Source: an uncultured Lachnospiraceae bacterium (GTDB taxonomy: Bacteria > Bacillota > Clostridia > Lachnospirales > Lachnospiraceae). From it: a stretch of 64,000 nucleotides of DNA. The DNA lies in contig CAKRQV010000007.1 of assembly GCA_934394565.1 (NCBI GenBank), forward strand, positions 1 to 64,000. Direction: 5' to 3'. Positions 53,684 to 60,540 of this stretch are shown here, piece after piece. Below the pieces are notes generated by a model. The model had not been told where the DNA came from, ran no database searches, and saw only the letters and a program-made list of their open reading frames with translations. A program made the translations under genes and the position numbers. Numbering within the stretch: the first letter of the stretch is position 1; each line of letters begins with the position of its first letter.

Positions 53684-54901
53684 CTATTTCAGATATCCTG
53701 TATAGTCATGCAGAATATCGTCTGGCTGGATGGCATCAGAAACCATCGATATCTCTAATGTATAAACCGTTTCTTTTTCGCCGATTTTCCCCTCTTCCGG
53801 TACATACCGATCCAGATACACATTTTTCTTTGTACTTGTTGTTGTGATAAGTGCCACATAATCCTCTGTTGTCAAAAGTTTATAATATACAGCTTCTCCG
53901 GGAAAAGAATCTCTCATACGTTCAACCATGTCAGAATAATTATAATACTCCGAAGCATCTCCCAACGCATCCATGTTTCCTTCGATTGCCTCCTGAAGTT
54001 CCTGACATACGCTGGCCGTTCTTGCCTGATTCGCACGATCCTTCACCGCAAAATTCACAGTTGTTACCAGATTAATGACCAGAAGTATCGCCGCCATAAT
54101 ACATACCGCCATTGCAGCACTTCTTCTGATATGCTTTTTCTTTTCCCGGATTTCGTCCGTGGTTAAACGGATCCTGGAAAACTCATTCACAAACTTATAT
54201 ACATCACGTTCTGCATAAGCGATCACTGCATCAACGAGATCATACCCATTTTCCGCATTGTATACTTCGTAAACACCATATTCCGAATAATATTTTTCCA
54301 GACGATCATAAAAATGACGAAACCACCCTGTATATTTTTTCCTTCGTACAAAAAACACGAGCAGTCCCCCACACAGAATTGCCAGATACCCGATCAGAAA
54401 AACAGCATAATACAGGTTTTCAATTCTGGAAGTCTGCTTCTGATCCAGTATCACAAGAAGTTCATACGATGCGGTATCCTCGCTGTTCTTCCCCCAGTAG
54501 GTGACAAATCTGTCTCCATACGAACGGCCCGTCGGATCGATTCCCAACGCAGCCAGCGTATAGCTGACATGCTCCCCTTTATTCGGGTCCTTCAACAGAA
54601 TAGAAGTGCCATCTTCCTGTACGACTGCCTCTACGGTTTTCTTTCCCATAAGCTCATAGCCGGTGATCGCTTTGAAAGGATCATATTTTGCATAACCAAA
54701 TGCCCAGAGAAGCGACAATACCATATATACAATCACCAGCCTCGCCAGCTCTTTTCCCAGATTGTACTGCAGTGATTTTGTCATGGTAGTTTTCTCTTCC
54801 TCTATAATCCCCGGAAGTGTAACATACCATGCCGCTACACGGTCCCTTCTCGCCTCGTTTTCATATGTCTTTTTGATATTTAAAGCTGTTGCTACATTCA
54901 T
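53684..54901 (-). CDS. Hypothetical three-helix membrane protein
   Basis: 405 residues. Helices lie at about 50-70, 163-185 and 262-284, with a domain of about 95 residues (70-162) between the first two. The last 120 residues are soluble and contain YLDRYVPEEG. No family is recognised. Membrane topology suggests that the 70-162 domain and the C-terminal domain are on the same side. It is flanked by the SGNH gene and the large palindrome. Confidence 0.65.
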   Translation of the reverse strand: MNVATALNIKKTYENEARRDRVAAWYVTLPGIIEEEKTTMTKSLQYNLGKELARLVIVYMVLSLLWAFGYAKYDPFKAITGYELMGKKTVEAVVQEDGTSILLKDPNKGEHVSYTLAALGIDPTGRSYGDRFVTYWGKNSEDTASYELLVILDQKQTSRIENLYYAVFLIGYLAILCGGLLVFFVRRKKYTGWFRHFYDRLEKYYSEYGVYEVYNAENGYDLVDAVIAYAERDVYKFVNEFSRIRLTTDEIREKKKHIRRSAAMAVCIMAAILLVINLVTTVNFAVKDRANQARTASVCQELQEAIEGNMDALGDASEYYNYSDMVERMRDSFPGEAVYYKLLTTEDYVALITTTSTKKNVYLDRYVPEEGKIGEKETVYTLEISMVSDAIQPDDILHDYTGYLK

Positions 54902-55050
54902 ACTATTTCTCCACTCCCATTATCTGTTATATCAGAATCAGTATATCACATCCCCCTGCCCCATGTAAAAATATATCCCCCTGTGCAACAGGCGTAGCCG
55001 CCTTGCGCTTCACCCATCCCGTCCCGCTATCCCCGCATCCCCCACAGACA

Positions 55051-55327
55051 GGAAGGCCCAGCAAGACCGGTCACAGGCTGTCCTCTCTTTGCGTAATCCC
55101 TAAAGCGAAGGCTGACTGGTTCTTCGTGCGCAGGCAGGCAGAGGATAAGGGCAGATGCCGCTTACCGAAGCGGCATCTGAGGACACCTGAGCCGCATTTT
55201 CATCAGGAAATGCAGCGAATGTGTCCGGTACCTTATTCTCTGCCTGTCTGCACACGTAGAACCATCGCCTGAGCGTCGGGATTACGCAAAGAGAGGACAG
55301 CCTGCGACCGGTCTTGCCGAGCCTTCC
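55051..55327. ncRNA. Large branched palindromic element A (candidate structured RNA)
   Basis: The ends GGAAGGC (55051) and GCCTTCC (55327) pair, as do most of the 80 bases inside them. An inner loop with TAAAGCGAAGGC (55101-55112) faces ATCGCCTGAGCG (55264-55275). Beyond it a further stem leads to two hairpins: GCCGCTT/AAGCGGC (55157-55173) and the CATCAG-loop hairpin GCATTTT/GAAATGC (55194-55213) inside GGACAC/GTGTCC. It begins 24 bp after the symporter gene in its direction of transcription. The same plan recurs at 63,709. Confidence 0.7.
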
Positions 55328-55351
55328 GTCCCCTCTCTCAAACACTAGCTC

Positions 55352-56572
55352 CTACTTCTGTCTAGCCGTCCTGGCCATCGCCACAGAACAGGCTATATCG
55401 CCCAATACATTTGCGCAGGTGGCTCCCATATCACACAGTGTATTTACACTGATATATACACCCATGATCCCGGTCGGCAGTCCGGCGATGGATGCCAGAG
55501 CCGCAAACGATGCGATCGCACCTCCCGGAACACCCGGTGTACCAATACTCAGGAGCGTATTTGATAAAATCACGATGGCCAGCATACCAAAGCTCACCTC
55601 CACCCCGCACGCATTAGCAAAAAATACGATCATGAACGACATAACGATCGACACCGCATCCATATTGATCGTAGCACCCAGCGGCAGTGCCAGAGAAGAA
55701 ATCTCATTCGGCACCTCAAGCTCATCCGCACACGCTTTACTGATCGGCAGCGTAGCCGAACTCGAACACGTACCAAACGCATTCAACGCCGCCGGCAACG
55801 TCGTTGCAAAGAATTTGCCGACACCGCATTTACCCAGCAATTTCACCATACCGCCATACACGATCAGTACATACAAAAACATCGTGATATACAATACGAT
55901 CAGCACCTTGCCCACCGCAAGGATCGTCTCCGTACCATTCGCATAAATCACAGAGGCGATGGAGCAGAATACACCTACTGGTGTAAACAGCATGACAACA
56001 GATACAATCTTCACAGAAATCTCATTGACCGCTTCTGCCACTTTTACAAATGGATCAGCTTTCTCACCCAGAGACAGACACGTAATACCTACGATAATCG
56101 CAAAGACCAGCACCTGCAGCATATTGCCCTCGGCAAAGGAAGCGATCGGATTCGCCGGAATCAGCCCCTTGACAGTGTCCAGAATACTGGAAAACTCCGT
56201 GGCCTCGACTGTGCTCTCCACCATCTCAATCTGCACTCCCTGTCCAAGCCTCAGTGCTTTCGGCAGAAAAAGCCCCAGCAGACTGGCCAGCAGCGTCGTT
56301 CCCACATAATACAGGATACACTGGCCACCGATCTTACCTGTAGCCGAAACACTGCCAATTCCCTTAATTCCCACGATCAGGGAACAGAATACCAGCGGAT
56401 AGATCATCATACGCAGTGCATTCATATAGATACCCGATACCAGACCAAGTACCGGCACAGCCCATTCCATCCGTCCCGGTATCAGAAATCCGAAGATAAT
56501 GCCAAGCACCAGTCCCGCAAAGATTGCGACTGTCAGTTTCAGACTGCTCATTGTGTGTTGTTTTTTTGCCAT
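55352..56572 (-). CDS. Dicarboxylate/amino acid:cation symporter (DAACS family)
   Basis: 406 residues with eight helices and two hairpin loops. The conserved parts are ATTLPAALNAFGTCSSSATLP and IVLSNTLLSIGTPGVPGGAIA. It takes up glutamate, aspartate, serine/threonine or C4-dicarboxylates; which one is not readable. Element A follows its stop. Confidence 0.9.
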   Translation of the reverse strand: MAKKQHTMSSLKLTVAIFAGLVLGIIFGFLIPGRMEWAVPVLGLVSGIYMNALRMMIYPLVFCSLIVGIKGIGSVSATGKIGGQCILYYVGTTLLASLLGLFLPKALRLGQGVQIEMVESTVEATEFSSILDTVKGLIPANPIASFAEGNMLQVLVFAIIVGITCLSLGEKADPFVKVAEAVNEISVKIVSVVMLFTPVGVFCSIASVIYANGTETILAVGKVLIVLYITMFLYVLIVYGGMVKLLGKCGVGKFFATTLPAALNAFGTCSSSATLPISKACADELEVPNEISSLALPLGATINMDAVSIVMSFMIVFFANACGVEVSFGMLAIVILSNTLLSIGTPGVPGGAIASFAALASIAGLPTGIMGVYISVNTLCDMGATCANVLGDIACSVAMARTARQK

Positions 56573-56700
56573 TGTTCTTTCACTCTCTCTTCTCTTTATT
56601 TCACCGGAAACTTACCACCGGTAATTTTTCGTCTTTCCCGTCCGAAAAAAGCAGGCAACAGTTACCAGAAACTTCTTCCGGAAGTATGCATACGACAAAA

Positions 56701-56732
56701 TGCCCATGCTCCCATCCCTGGAAGCGTGGGCA
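56701..56732 (-). terminator. Terminator of metY
   Basis: TGCCCATGCT and AGCGTGGGCA pair with one mismatch around a 12-nt loop. The minus strand then reads TTTTGT. Confidence 0.55.
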
Positions 56733-56754
56733 GATATTTAGTTGATCTTTTCCT

Positions 56755-58062
56755 TTATTTTACTGCTGCAAAGGCCTCGTCCAGTGCTGCAATAAGATCC
56801 TCGGCTTTCTCAATACCGATGGACAGACGGATCGTATTCGGTTTGATACCCTGTTCCAGAAGCTCTTCCTCTGTGCACTGGCTGTGGGTTGTGGTTGCCG
56901 GATGAATCACCAGAGATTTCACATCGGCAACATTGGCCAGCAGGGAGAAGATCGGCAGATGATCGATGAAATCCTGTGCTGTCTTTGCATCGCCCTTGAT
57001 TTCAAAGGTAAAGATGGAACCACCGCCGTTTGGCAGATATTTCTTATACAGCTCATGTGTCGGCTCTGTCGGCAGGGACGGATGATGTACAGCCTCAACC
57101 TGCGGATGATTATTCAGATATTCTACGATCTTTAACGCATTCTGTACATGACGCTCTACACGGAGAGACAGTGTTTCAAGTCCCTGCAGGAAAATGAACG
57201 CATGGAACGGAGAAAGCGTAGCACCTGTATCTCTCAAAATGATCGCACGGATGTAGGTTACAAACGCTACCGGTCCTGCGGCTTCTGCGAAGGAAACGCC
57301 ATGGTAGCTCGGGTTCGGATCTGCGATCCACGGATATTTACCGGAAGCTTTCCAGTCAAACGTACCACCATCTACGATCACGCCGCCGATGGCTGTACCG
57401 TGTCCGCCGATGAATTTTGTTGCAGAATGTACGACGATATCAGCACCATATTCGATCGGACGGATCAGATACGGTGTGGCAAAGGTAGAATCCACAACCA
57501 GCGGAATATTATGGGCATGAGCCACTTTGGCGATAGCCTCCAGATCGATCACGTTGGAGTTCGGATTGCCCAGAGTTTCTACAAAGATTGCCTTTGTATT
57601 GTCCTGAATAGCAGCTTCGAAAGAGCCTTCCTCGTACGGATCTACGAAAGTTGTAGTTACCTGATTATTCAGCGGGAATGTATGGGCCAGATAGTTGTAT
57701 GTACCACCGTAGATCGTCTTTGATGCTACGATATGCTCACCGGCCTTTGCCAGAGCCTGGAATGTGTAGGCCAGAGCTGCTGCGCCGGAAGCTACTGCCA
57801 GAGCTGCGCTGCCGCCCTCCAGAGAAGCAATACGCTGTTCAAAGACATCCTCTGTCGGGTTTGTCAGTCTGCCGTAGATGTTTCCGGCATCACGAAGTCC
57901 GAATCTGTCAGCTGCATGCTGAGAATCATGGAACACATAGGAAGTCGATGCATAGATCGGTACGGCTCTTGCGTCTGTAACCGGATCTGCCTTCTCCTGT
58001 CCGATGTGCAGCTGTCTTGTTTCAAATCCCCAGTTTTTAGAATCTTTAATATCTTTAGCCAT
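56755..58062 (-). CDS. metY: O-acetylhomoserine sulfhydrylase
   Basis: PLP enzyme that makes homocysteine directly from O-acetylhomoserine and sulfide. 435 residues. The PLP Lys is in VHSATKFIGGHG (K216). The N-terminal RLTNPTEDVFEQRIASLEGG is typical of the MetY branch rather than MetB/MetC. AAGGAG lies in front of the ATG. The leader carries a MetR-type operator and a Cys-rich upstream ORF. Confidence 0.93.
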   Translation of the reverse strand: MAKDIKDSKNWGFETRQLHIGQEKADPVTDARAVPIYASTSYVFHDSQHAADRFGLRDAGNIYGRLTNPTEDVFEQRIASLEGGSAALAVASGAAALAYTFQALAKAGEHIVASKTIYGGTYNYLAHTFPLNNQVTTTFVDPYEEGSFEAAIQDNTKAIFVETLGNPNSNVIDLEAIAKVAHAHNIPLVVDSTFATPYLIRPIEYGADIVVHSATKFIGGHGTAIGGVIVDGGTFDWKASGKYPWIADPNPSYHGVSFAEAAGPVAFVTYIRAIILRDTGATLSPFHAFIFLQGLETLSLRVERHVQNALKIVEYLNNHPQVEAVHHPSLPTEPTHELYKKYLPNGGGSIFTFEIKGDAKTAQDFIDHLPIFSLLANVADVKSLVIHPATTTHSQCTEEELLEQGIKPNTIRLSIGIEKAEDLIAALDEAFAAVK

Positions 58063-58168
58063 GATGGTAATCTCCTTTTTATACGAATTATATTTTATGA
58101 TGTACCGGTCTGTTCCGGCCTGTATGTTTTATGTTTCGCCTGTATGGCTGCTTTTCTTTGTCTTTTCT

Positions 58169-58228
58169 TTATTCTTCTGTGCAGCAGCACATTCGGTCTC
58201 TGCTCATGCGTACAGCATATATATACAT
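58169..58228 (-). CDS. Upstream leader peptide of metY with three consecutive Cys codons
   Basis: A 19-codon ORF, MYIYAVRMSRDRMCCCTEE, with GGGAGG 8 nt before its ATG, a stronger ribosome site than many full genes have. It holds three TGC codons in a row plus two internal Met codons. It lies within the metY leader, 107 bp before the metY ATG. Cys-rich leaders of this kind control sulfur genes in actinobacteria by ribosome stalling. No clear intrinsic terminator was found between it and metY. Confidence 0.7.
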   Translation of the reverse strand: MYIYAVRMSRDRMCCCTEE

Positions 58229-58258
58229 CTGTGTTGCCTCCCTTGTTTTGATAAATTC

Positions 58259-58287
58259 ATACTATCACAGTGGGGATTATGTGTCTA
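58259..58287 (-). promoter_or_regulatory. Promoter of metY
   Basis: Minus strand TAGACA (58282-58287), 17 bp, TAGTAT (58259-58264). It places the start near 58,253 and a MetR-type box about 65 bp upstream. Confidence 0.55.
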
Positions 58288-58309
58288 ATATGCAAAAAAC
58301 ATAGATTGC

Positions 58310-58326
58310 TATAGTTTAAAACTATA
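58310..58326. promoter_or_regulatory. MetR/MtaR-type operator upstream of metY
   Basis: TATAGTTTAAAACTATA, a near-perfect dyad that matches the streptococcal MtaR/MetR box (TATAGTTTnaAACTATA). Its centre is about -65 to the predicted metY start, the usual place for a LysR-type activator. It abuts the antitoxin-like remnant that starts at 58340. Confidence 0.65.
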
Positions 58327-58339
58327 ACTCTGTAAAACA

Positions 58340-58507
58340 ATGATCCGTCATACACTTTTTATTTTTAATCAAAAATACCGTCCTGCAACAACTACTGTAG
58401 CACGCATTGAATCCGGCAAAATAATCCCAAAACTGGATACCATAGTTCGTTTACTCAAACAGCTCGGTTTAAAGCTTACTGTGTCACCTCAGAAACCGGT
58501 TGCCTAG
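58340..58507 (+). pseudogene. Remnant of an XRE-family antitoxin
   Basis: 55 codons. The C-terminal half TTTVARIESGKIIPKLDTIV RLLKQLGLKLTV keeps the recognition helix and tail of HigA-like helix-turn-helix antitoxins. The first two or three helices are missing and the leading residues (MIRHTLFIFN) are not family-like. No ribosome site precedes the ATG. No toxin gene is adjacent. Confidence 0.6.
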
Positions 58508-58511
58508 ATTT

Positions 58512-58610
58512 TTAGTCCGGCTGTTCTTTGCTGCCAAAGAATGTACTGCCATCCTCCAGCGTCGGCTCATAAATAATTACCGTGGCCCCCGTTGCCTTGA
58601 TCCGCTTCAT
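58512..58610 (-). pseudogene. Fragment of UDP-glucose 6-dehydrogenase
   Basis: The minus strand reads MKRIKATGATVIIYEPTLED followed by GSTFFGSK, the start of the C-terminal domain of Ugd, then diverges to EQPD and a stop. There is no ribosome site and the rest of the gene is absent. It is a short scrap within the AT-rich scar. Confidence 0.55.
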
Positions 58611-58735
58611 ATTATAGTAAATGCTACATCCGGAAATCCTCTCTTTTTTGAAGCAGATCGTAAAACCGGATATATTACCAACTCCTCCATCAGATAATAA
58701 TATCCCAACGAATATAATTTTGACTAATTATTTAA

Positions 58736-58762
58736 GAGGGTCTGGAATAATTCCAGACCCTC
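58736..58762. terminator. Intrinsic hairpin
   Basis: GAGGGTCTGGAAT and ATTCCAGACCCTC around a single base. T runs nearby are weak. It follows the disrupted gene at 58,783-58,996 on the minus strand. Confidence 0.5.
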
Positions 58763-58782
58763 AAACTCGCCCCTCAAGTTTT

Positions 58783-58996
58783 TTATGTATGAGCACCATA
58801 CTTGATATCGCTACTGTAAAGCCCTCTAATTTGTATTGGATTTTCACACTCCAGACAAGTGGCATAATAATGATTCTTCCCATCATATCTTTGTTTAAAT
58901 GGGAAAGCATTCTTAGTACATTTTTTAAATTCTTCCTCTGTGATTTCATGTGGTATTTCTGCCGAACTTTACAGCACAAAGTCTTAAGTCTTTCAT
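58783..58996 (-). pseudogene. Disrupted small gene with a Cys pair
   Basis: ATGAAAGACTTAAG starts a reading frame (MKDLRLCAVK) that overlaps the stop of the preceding gene. A second frame then carries AEIPHEITEEEFKKC, YYATCLECENPIQIRGLYSS and ends KYGAHT. A single frameshift near 58,948 would join them. The CLEC motif suggests a metal knuckle. Family not recognised. Confidence 0.5.
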
Positions 58997-59004
58997 CTAG
59001 TCAT

Positions 59005-59090
59005 CTCCAAACATTTCAAAAAATGGAATATTATATCGTGTACAAACCTCCAAACATTTCAGAAAATGGAATATTATATCGTGTACAAAC
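59005..59090. repeat. Tandem 43-bp duplication
   Basis: Units 59005-59047 and 59048-59090 are identical except for one base (A/G at the tenth T-A run, 59020 versus 59063). The unit length is not a multiple of three. Confidence 0.85.
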
Positions 59091-59303
59091 TTCATTATAC
59101 CATGCAATAGGAAGCATTGGCAGTTGACTTTCCTTTATTGCGAAGAAGATACACTCTAGCACGGTTTTTATTCCTACTTGAAATATATGGTCCTTATCTT
59201 CCATTTCAAAATATAATTGTTCCATATCTGGGGCAACTGGTGTAGGTGAATATTCATAGGATGCCTGTCCTGTTGTATCCGCAATGTTATTTATTTCTTT
59301 CAT
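59031..59303 (-). pseudogene. Orphan small protein gene, 3' end altered by a 43-bp duplication
   Basis: 90 residues: MKEINNIADTTGQASYEYSP, then VGIKTVLECIFFAIKESQLP and WYNEVCTRYNIPFSEMFGG. AAGGCGG lies upstream of the ATG. The second duplicate unit shifts the frame and ends it at LYTI. Read through the first unit it would end FFEMFGDD* and the next gene's ATG would follow the stop at once. The pair is unidentified. Confidence 0.55.
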
Positions 59304-59403
59304 AATCTGCCGCCTTTCTTTCTGGGAGATTTTCCCTCAATACGCATTTATTTTTCTGCAGGATTTTATCTTCTTTCCCTTTTAATTTCTCTGATTTTGC
59401 ATA

Positions 59404-59442
59404 CAAAAAAGGATGCAAAGAGTAAAACTTCCTCGCATCCCT
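59404..59442 (-). terminator. Stranded terminator in the scar
   Basis: GGATGC (59412-59417) and GCATCC (59436-59441) with inner partial pairing; seven Ts follow on the minus strand. No gene ends immediately above it, so it is probably left from a lost one. Confidence 0.5.
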
Positions 59443-59512
59443 TTATCTACACTATTATGACATCGGTATAATAGATTGCATTTCACAAGTCTATTCTTTT
59501 CGAAATATCTTC

Positions 59513-59541
59513 TTGCATAAAAACTATCCTACTGCTATAAT
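59513..59541 (+). promoter_or_regulatory. Promoter of the toxin-like gene
   Basis: TTGCAT (59513-59518), 17 bp, TATAAT (59536-59541). It gives a leader of about 110 nt. Confidence 0.6.
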
Positions 59542-59650
59542 CATATCCATGGGTACTGCCATAACGGTAGGCGGTTAGTCCTTCAGCAGAGGGACTGTGA
59601 CCCTCTGATTACATAGAAACCCTTTACAGGGAATCTCGGAAAGGAGGGCT
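59522..59650 (+). repeat. Structured toxin leader, copy 1 of a repeat
   Basis: Leader of the small toxin-like gene. It folds into CAGAGGG/CCCTCTG with a 7-nt loop. A CCCTTT tract can pair with the AAAGGAGGG ribosome site, which would hide it. A diverged copy lies at 59,895-60,035 without the toxin gene. Confidence 0.75.
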
Positions 59651-59656
59651 AAGCCA

Positions 59657-59755
59657 ATGAGTATTACGGATTTCATAGCAATTGTCGGTCTTTGTATCGC
59701 ATGCTTTTGTGCCGGATACACATTCGGCAAAGATATTAACAAGACACAAAAATAA
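59657..59755 (+). CDS. 32-residue hydrophobic toxin-like peptide (probable type I toxin)
   Basis: Begins MSITDFIAIVGLCIACFCAG and has one membrane helix (about 5-21), then a polar KDINKTQK tail. AAGGAGG lies 9 nt before the ATG. It has a long structured leader that can hide the ribosome site, and an antisense promoter converges on a shared terminator. This is the plan of Fst/TxpA-type toxins, although the sequence is unlike Fst. Confidence 0.65.
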   Translation: MSITDFIAIVGLCIACFCAGYTFGKDINKTQK

Positions 59756-59789
59756 CCGCCCCTGTCTGACAAACTAAGCGGTTATTTTT
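59748..59789. terminator. Shared bidirectional terminator of toxin and antisense RNA
   Basis: AAAAATAACCGC (59748-59759) and GCGGTTATTTTT (59778-59789) are exact complements. The toxin stop codon lies inside the first arm. Confidence 0.85.
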
Positions 59790-59834
59790 GACCAAATAGA
59801 ATCGGACTAACCGTCTATCGGTAGTGCCCTCTTT
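59748..59834 (-). ncRNA. Antisense RNA, probable antitoxin
   Basis: Predicted transcript of about 87 nt. It starts about 7 nt below its promoter and ends at the shared hairpin. It is fully complementary to the 3' end of the toxin mRNA. Its 5' part also has CTACCG and AGAGGG-CAC, complementary to CGGTAG and GTGACCCTCT in the toxin leader. Confidence 0.6.
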
Positions 59835-59840
59835 TTATTT

Positions 59841-59869
59841 ATATTAGCATCTTTCCTTAAAAATGTCAA
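59841..59869 (-). promoter_or_regulatory. Antisense promoter
   Basis: Minus strand TTGACA (59864-59869), 17 bp, TAATAT (59841-59846). Stronger than the toxin promoter by match to consensus, as expected of an antitoxin RNA. Confidence 0.7.
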
Positions 59870-59894
59870 AATGATTTTACCTCATGTTACTGTC

Positions 59895-60035
59895 AACTAT
59901 CCTACTGCTATGATCATATCCATGGGTATTCTAGCACCAACTGCCATAACGGTAGGCGGTTAGTCCTTCAGCAGAGGGACTGTGACCCTCTGATTAAATA
60001 GAAATCCTTTATAGGGAATCTCGGAAAGGAGGGCT
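59895..60035 (+). repeat. Decayed second copy of the toxin leader
   Basis: Matches 59,522-59,650 with a 12-bp insertion and scattered changes. TATGAT replaces TATAAT. The toxin ORF is gone: the sequence diverges right after GGAGGGCT. Confidence 0.75.
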
Positions 60036-60094
60036 GACATCTTATTCAGGCTCTCTAATACCGTGCTAATGTTGTCTAATGTTGTTTTATTCAT
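59960..60094 (-). pseudogene. Chimeric ORF made from a gene start and the toxin-leader repeat
   Basis: GAGGAGG lies 8 nt before an ATG at 60094. The first 23 codons (MNKTTLDNISTVLESLNKMS...) look native. The rest is antisense of the repeat (SEIPYKG...VPLLKD). The same antisense frame exists in copy 1. It is probably the truncated 5' end of a lost gene. Confidence 0.5.
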
Positions 60095-60198
60095 CTTCAA
60101 AACCTCCTCATATGATTTTTCAACAATATCTTTAAGGAGATAATTTTAAATTTACCATTTAATAGACCATCTCGGTATACCCTACTGGTCTGATTCAT

Positions 60199-60479
60199 GC
60201 GATTGTCTATTAAGCCGCAAACACGTCAGAAGCGGTACTTTACCTTTCAAATGAGGCTTTGATGTGGAACCAAGTTCCGAAATTCGTTGCAATTTCCATA
60301 AGATTCCTATTTTTGTCACGTAAATAAGTTCACATATTTTTTCTTTTAAGATATAATCATGTCTATTAGTATTGTTTTGCGTGAACTTGTATTTTTTTAA
60401 ATACAGTACGTGAACGAAACGAGAACTTTTTCATTTTTATAACACATTTCAATTAAAATATAGTTCAAACAATGAATAA
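60199..60479. other. AT-rich stretch without a gene
   Basis: No ORF of note was seen. An inverted pair AAGTTCAC (60326-60333)/GTGAACTT (60381-60388) and a further GTGAAC (60410-60415) are present. Their role is unknown. It separates the scar from the GGGtGRT operon terminator. Confidence 0.4.
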
Positions 60480-60512
60480 AGAAAAGGACTTCCGGATGAA
60501 TCCGGAAGTCCC
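60480..60512 (-). terminator. Terminator of the GGGtGRT operon
   Basis: GGACTTCCGGAT and ATCCGGAAGTCC around a 2-nt loop, with TTTTCTTT after it on the minus strand. Confidence 0.8.
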
Positions 60513-60540
60513 AAAATCCCTATTTTATAAGCTTTTTCGC

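Noticed and set aside
55100..55345. Reading frames across element A
   Set aside because: They arise from the palindrome and have no ribosome site or family match.
58072..58300. Possible SAM riboswitch or T-box in the metY leader
   Set aside because: The leader lacks the SAM-I core and any T-box sequence. The strong features are the MetR-type box and the Cys leader peptide.
58761..58979. A 72-codon frame starting MCCKVRQKYH
   Set aside because: The neighbouring frame (AEIPHEITEEEF...CLECENP) looks much more like protein; the 72-codon frame is its shadow.
60326..60415. Iteron-like GTGAAC repeats as a plasmid origin
   Set aside because: There are only three copies in mixed orientation, with no replication gene nearby.
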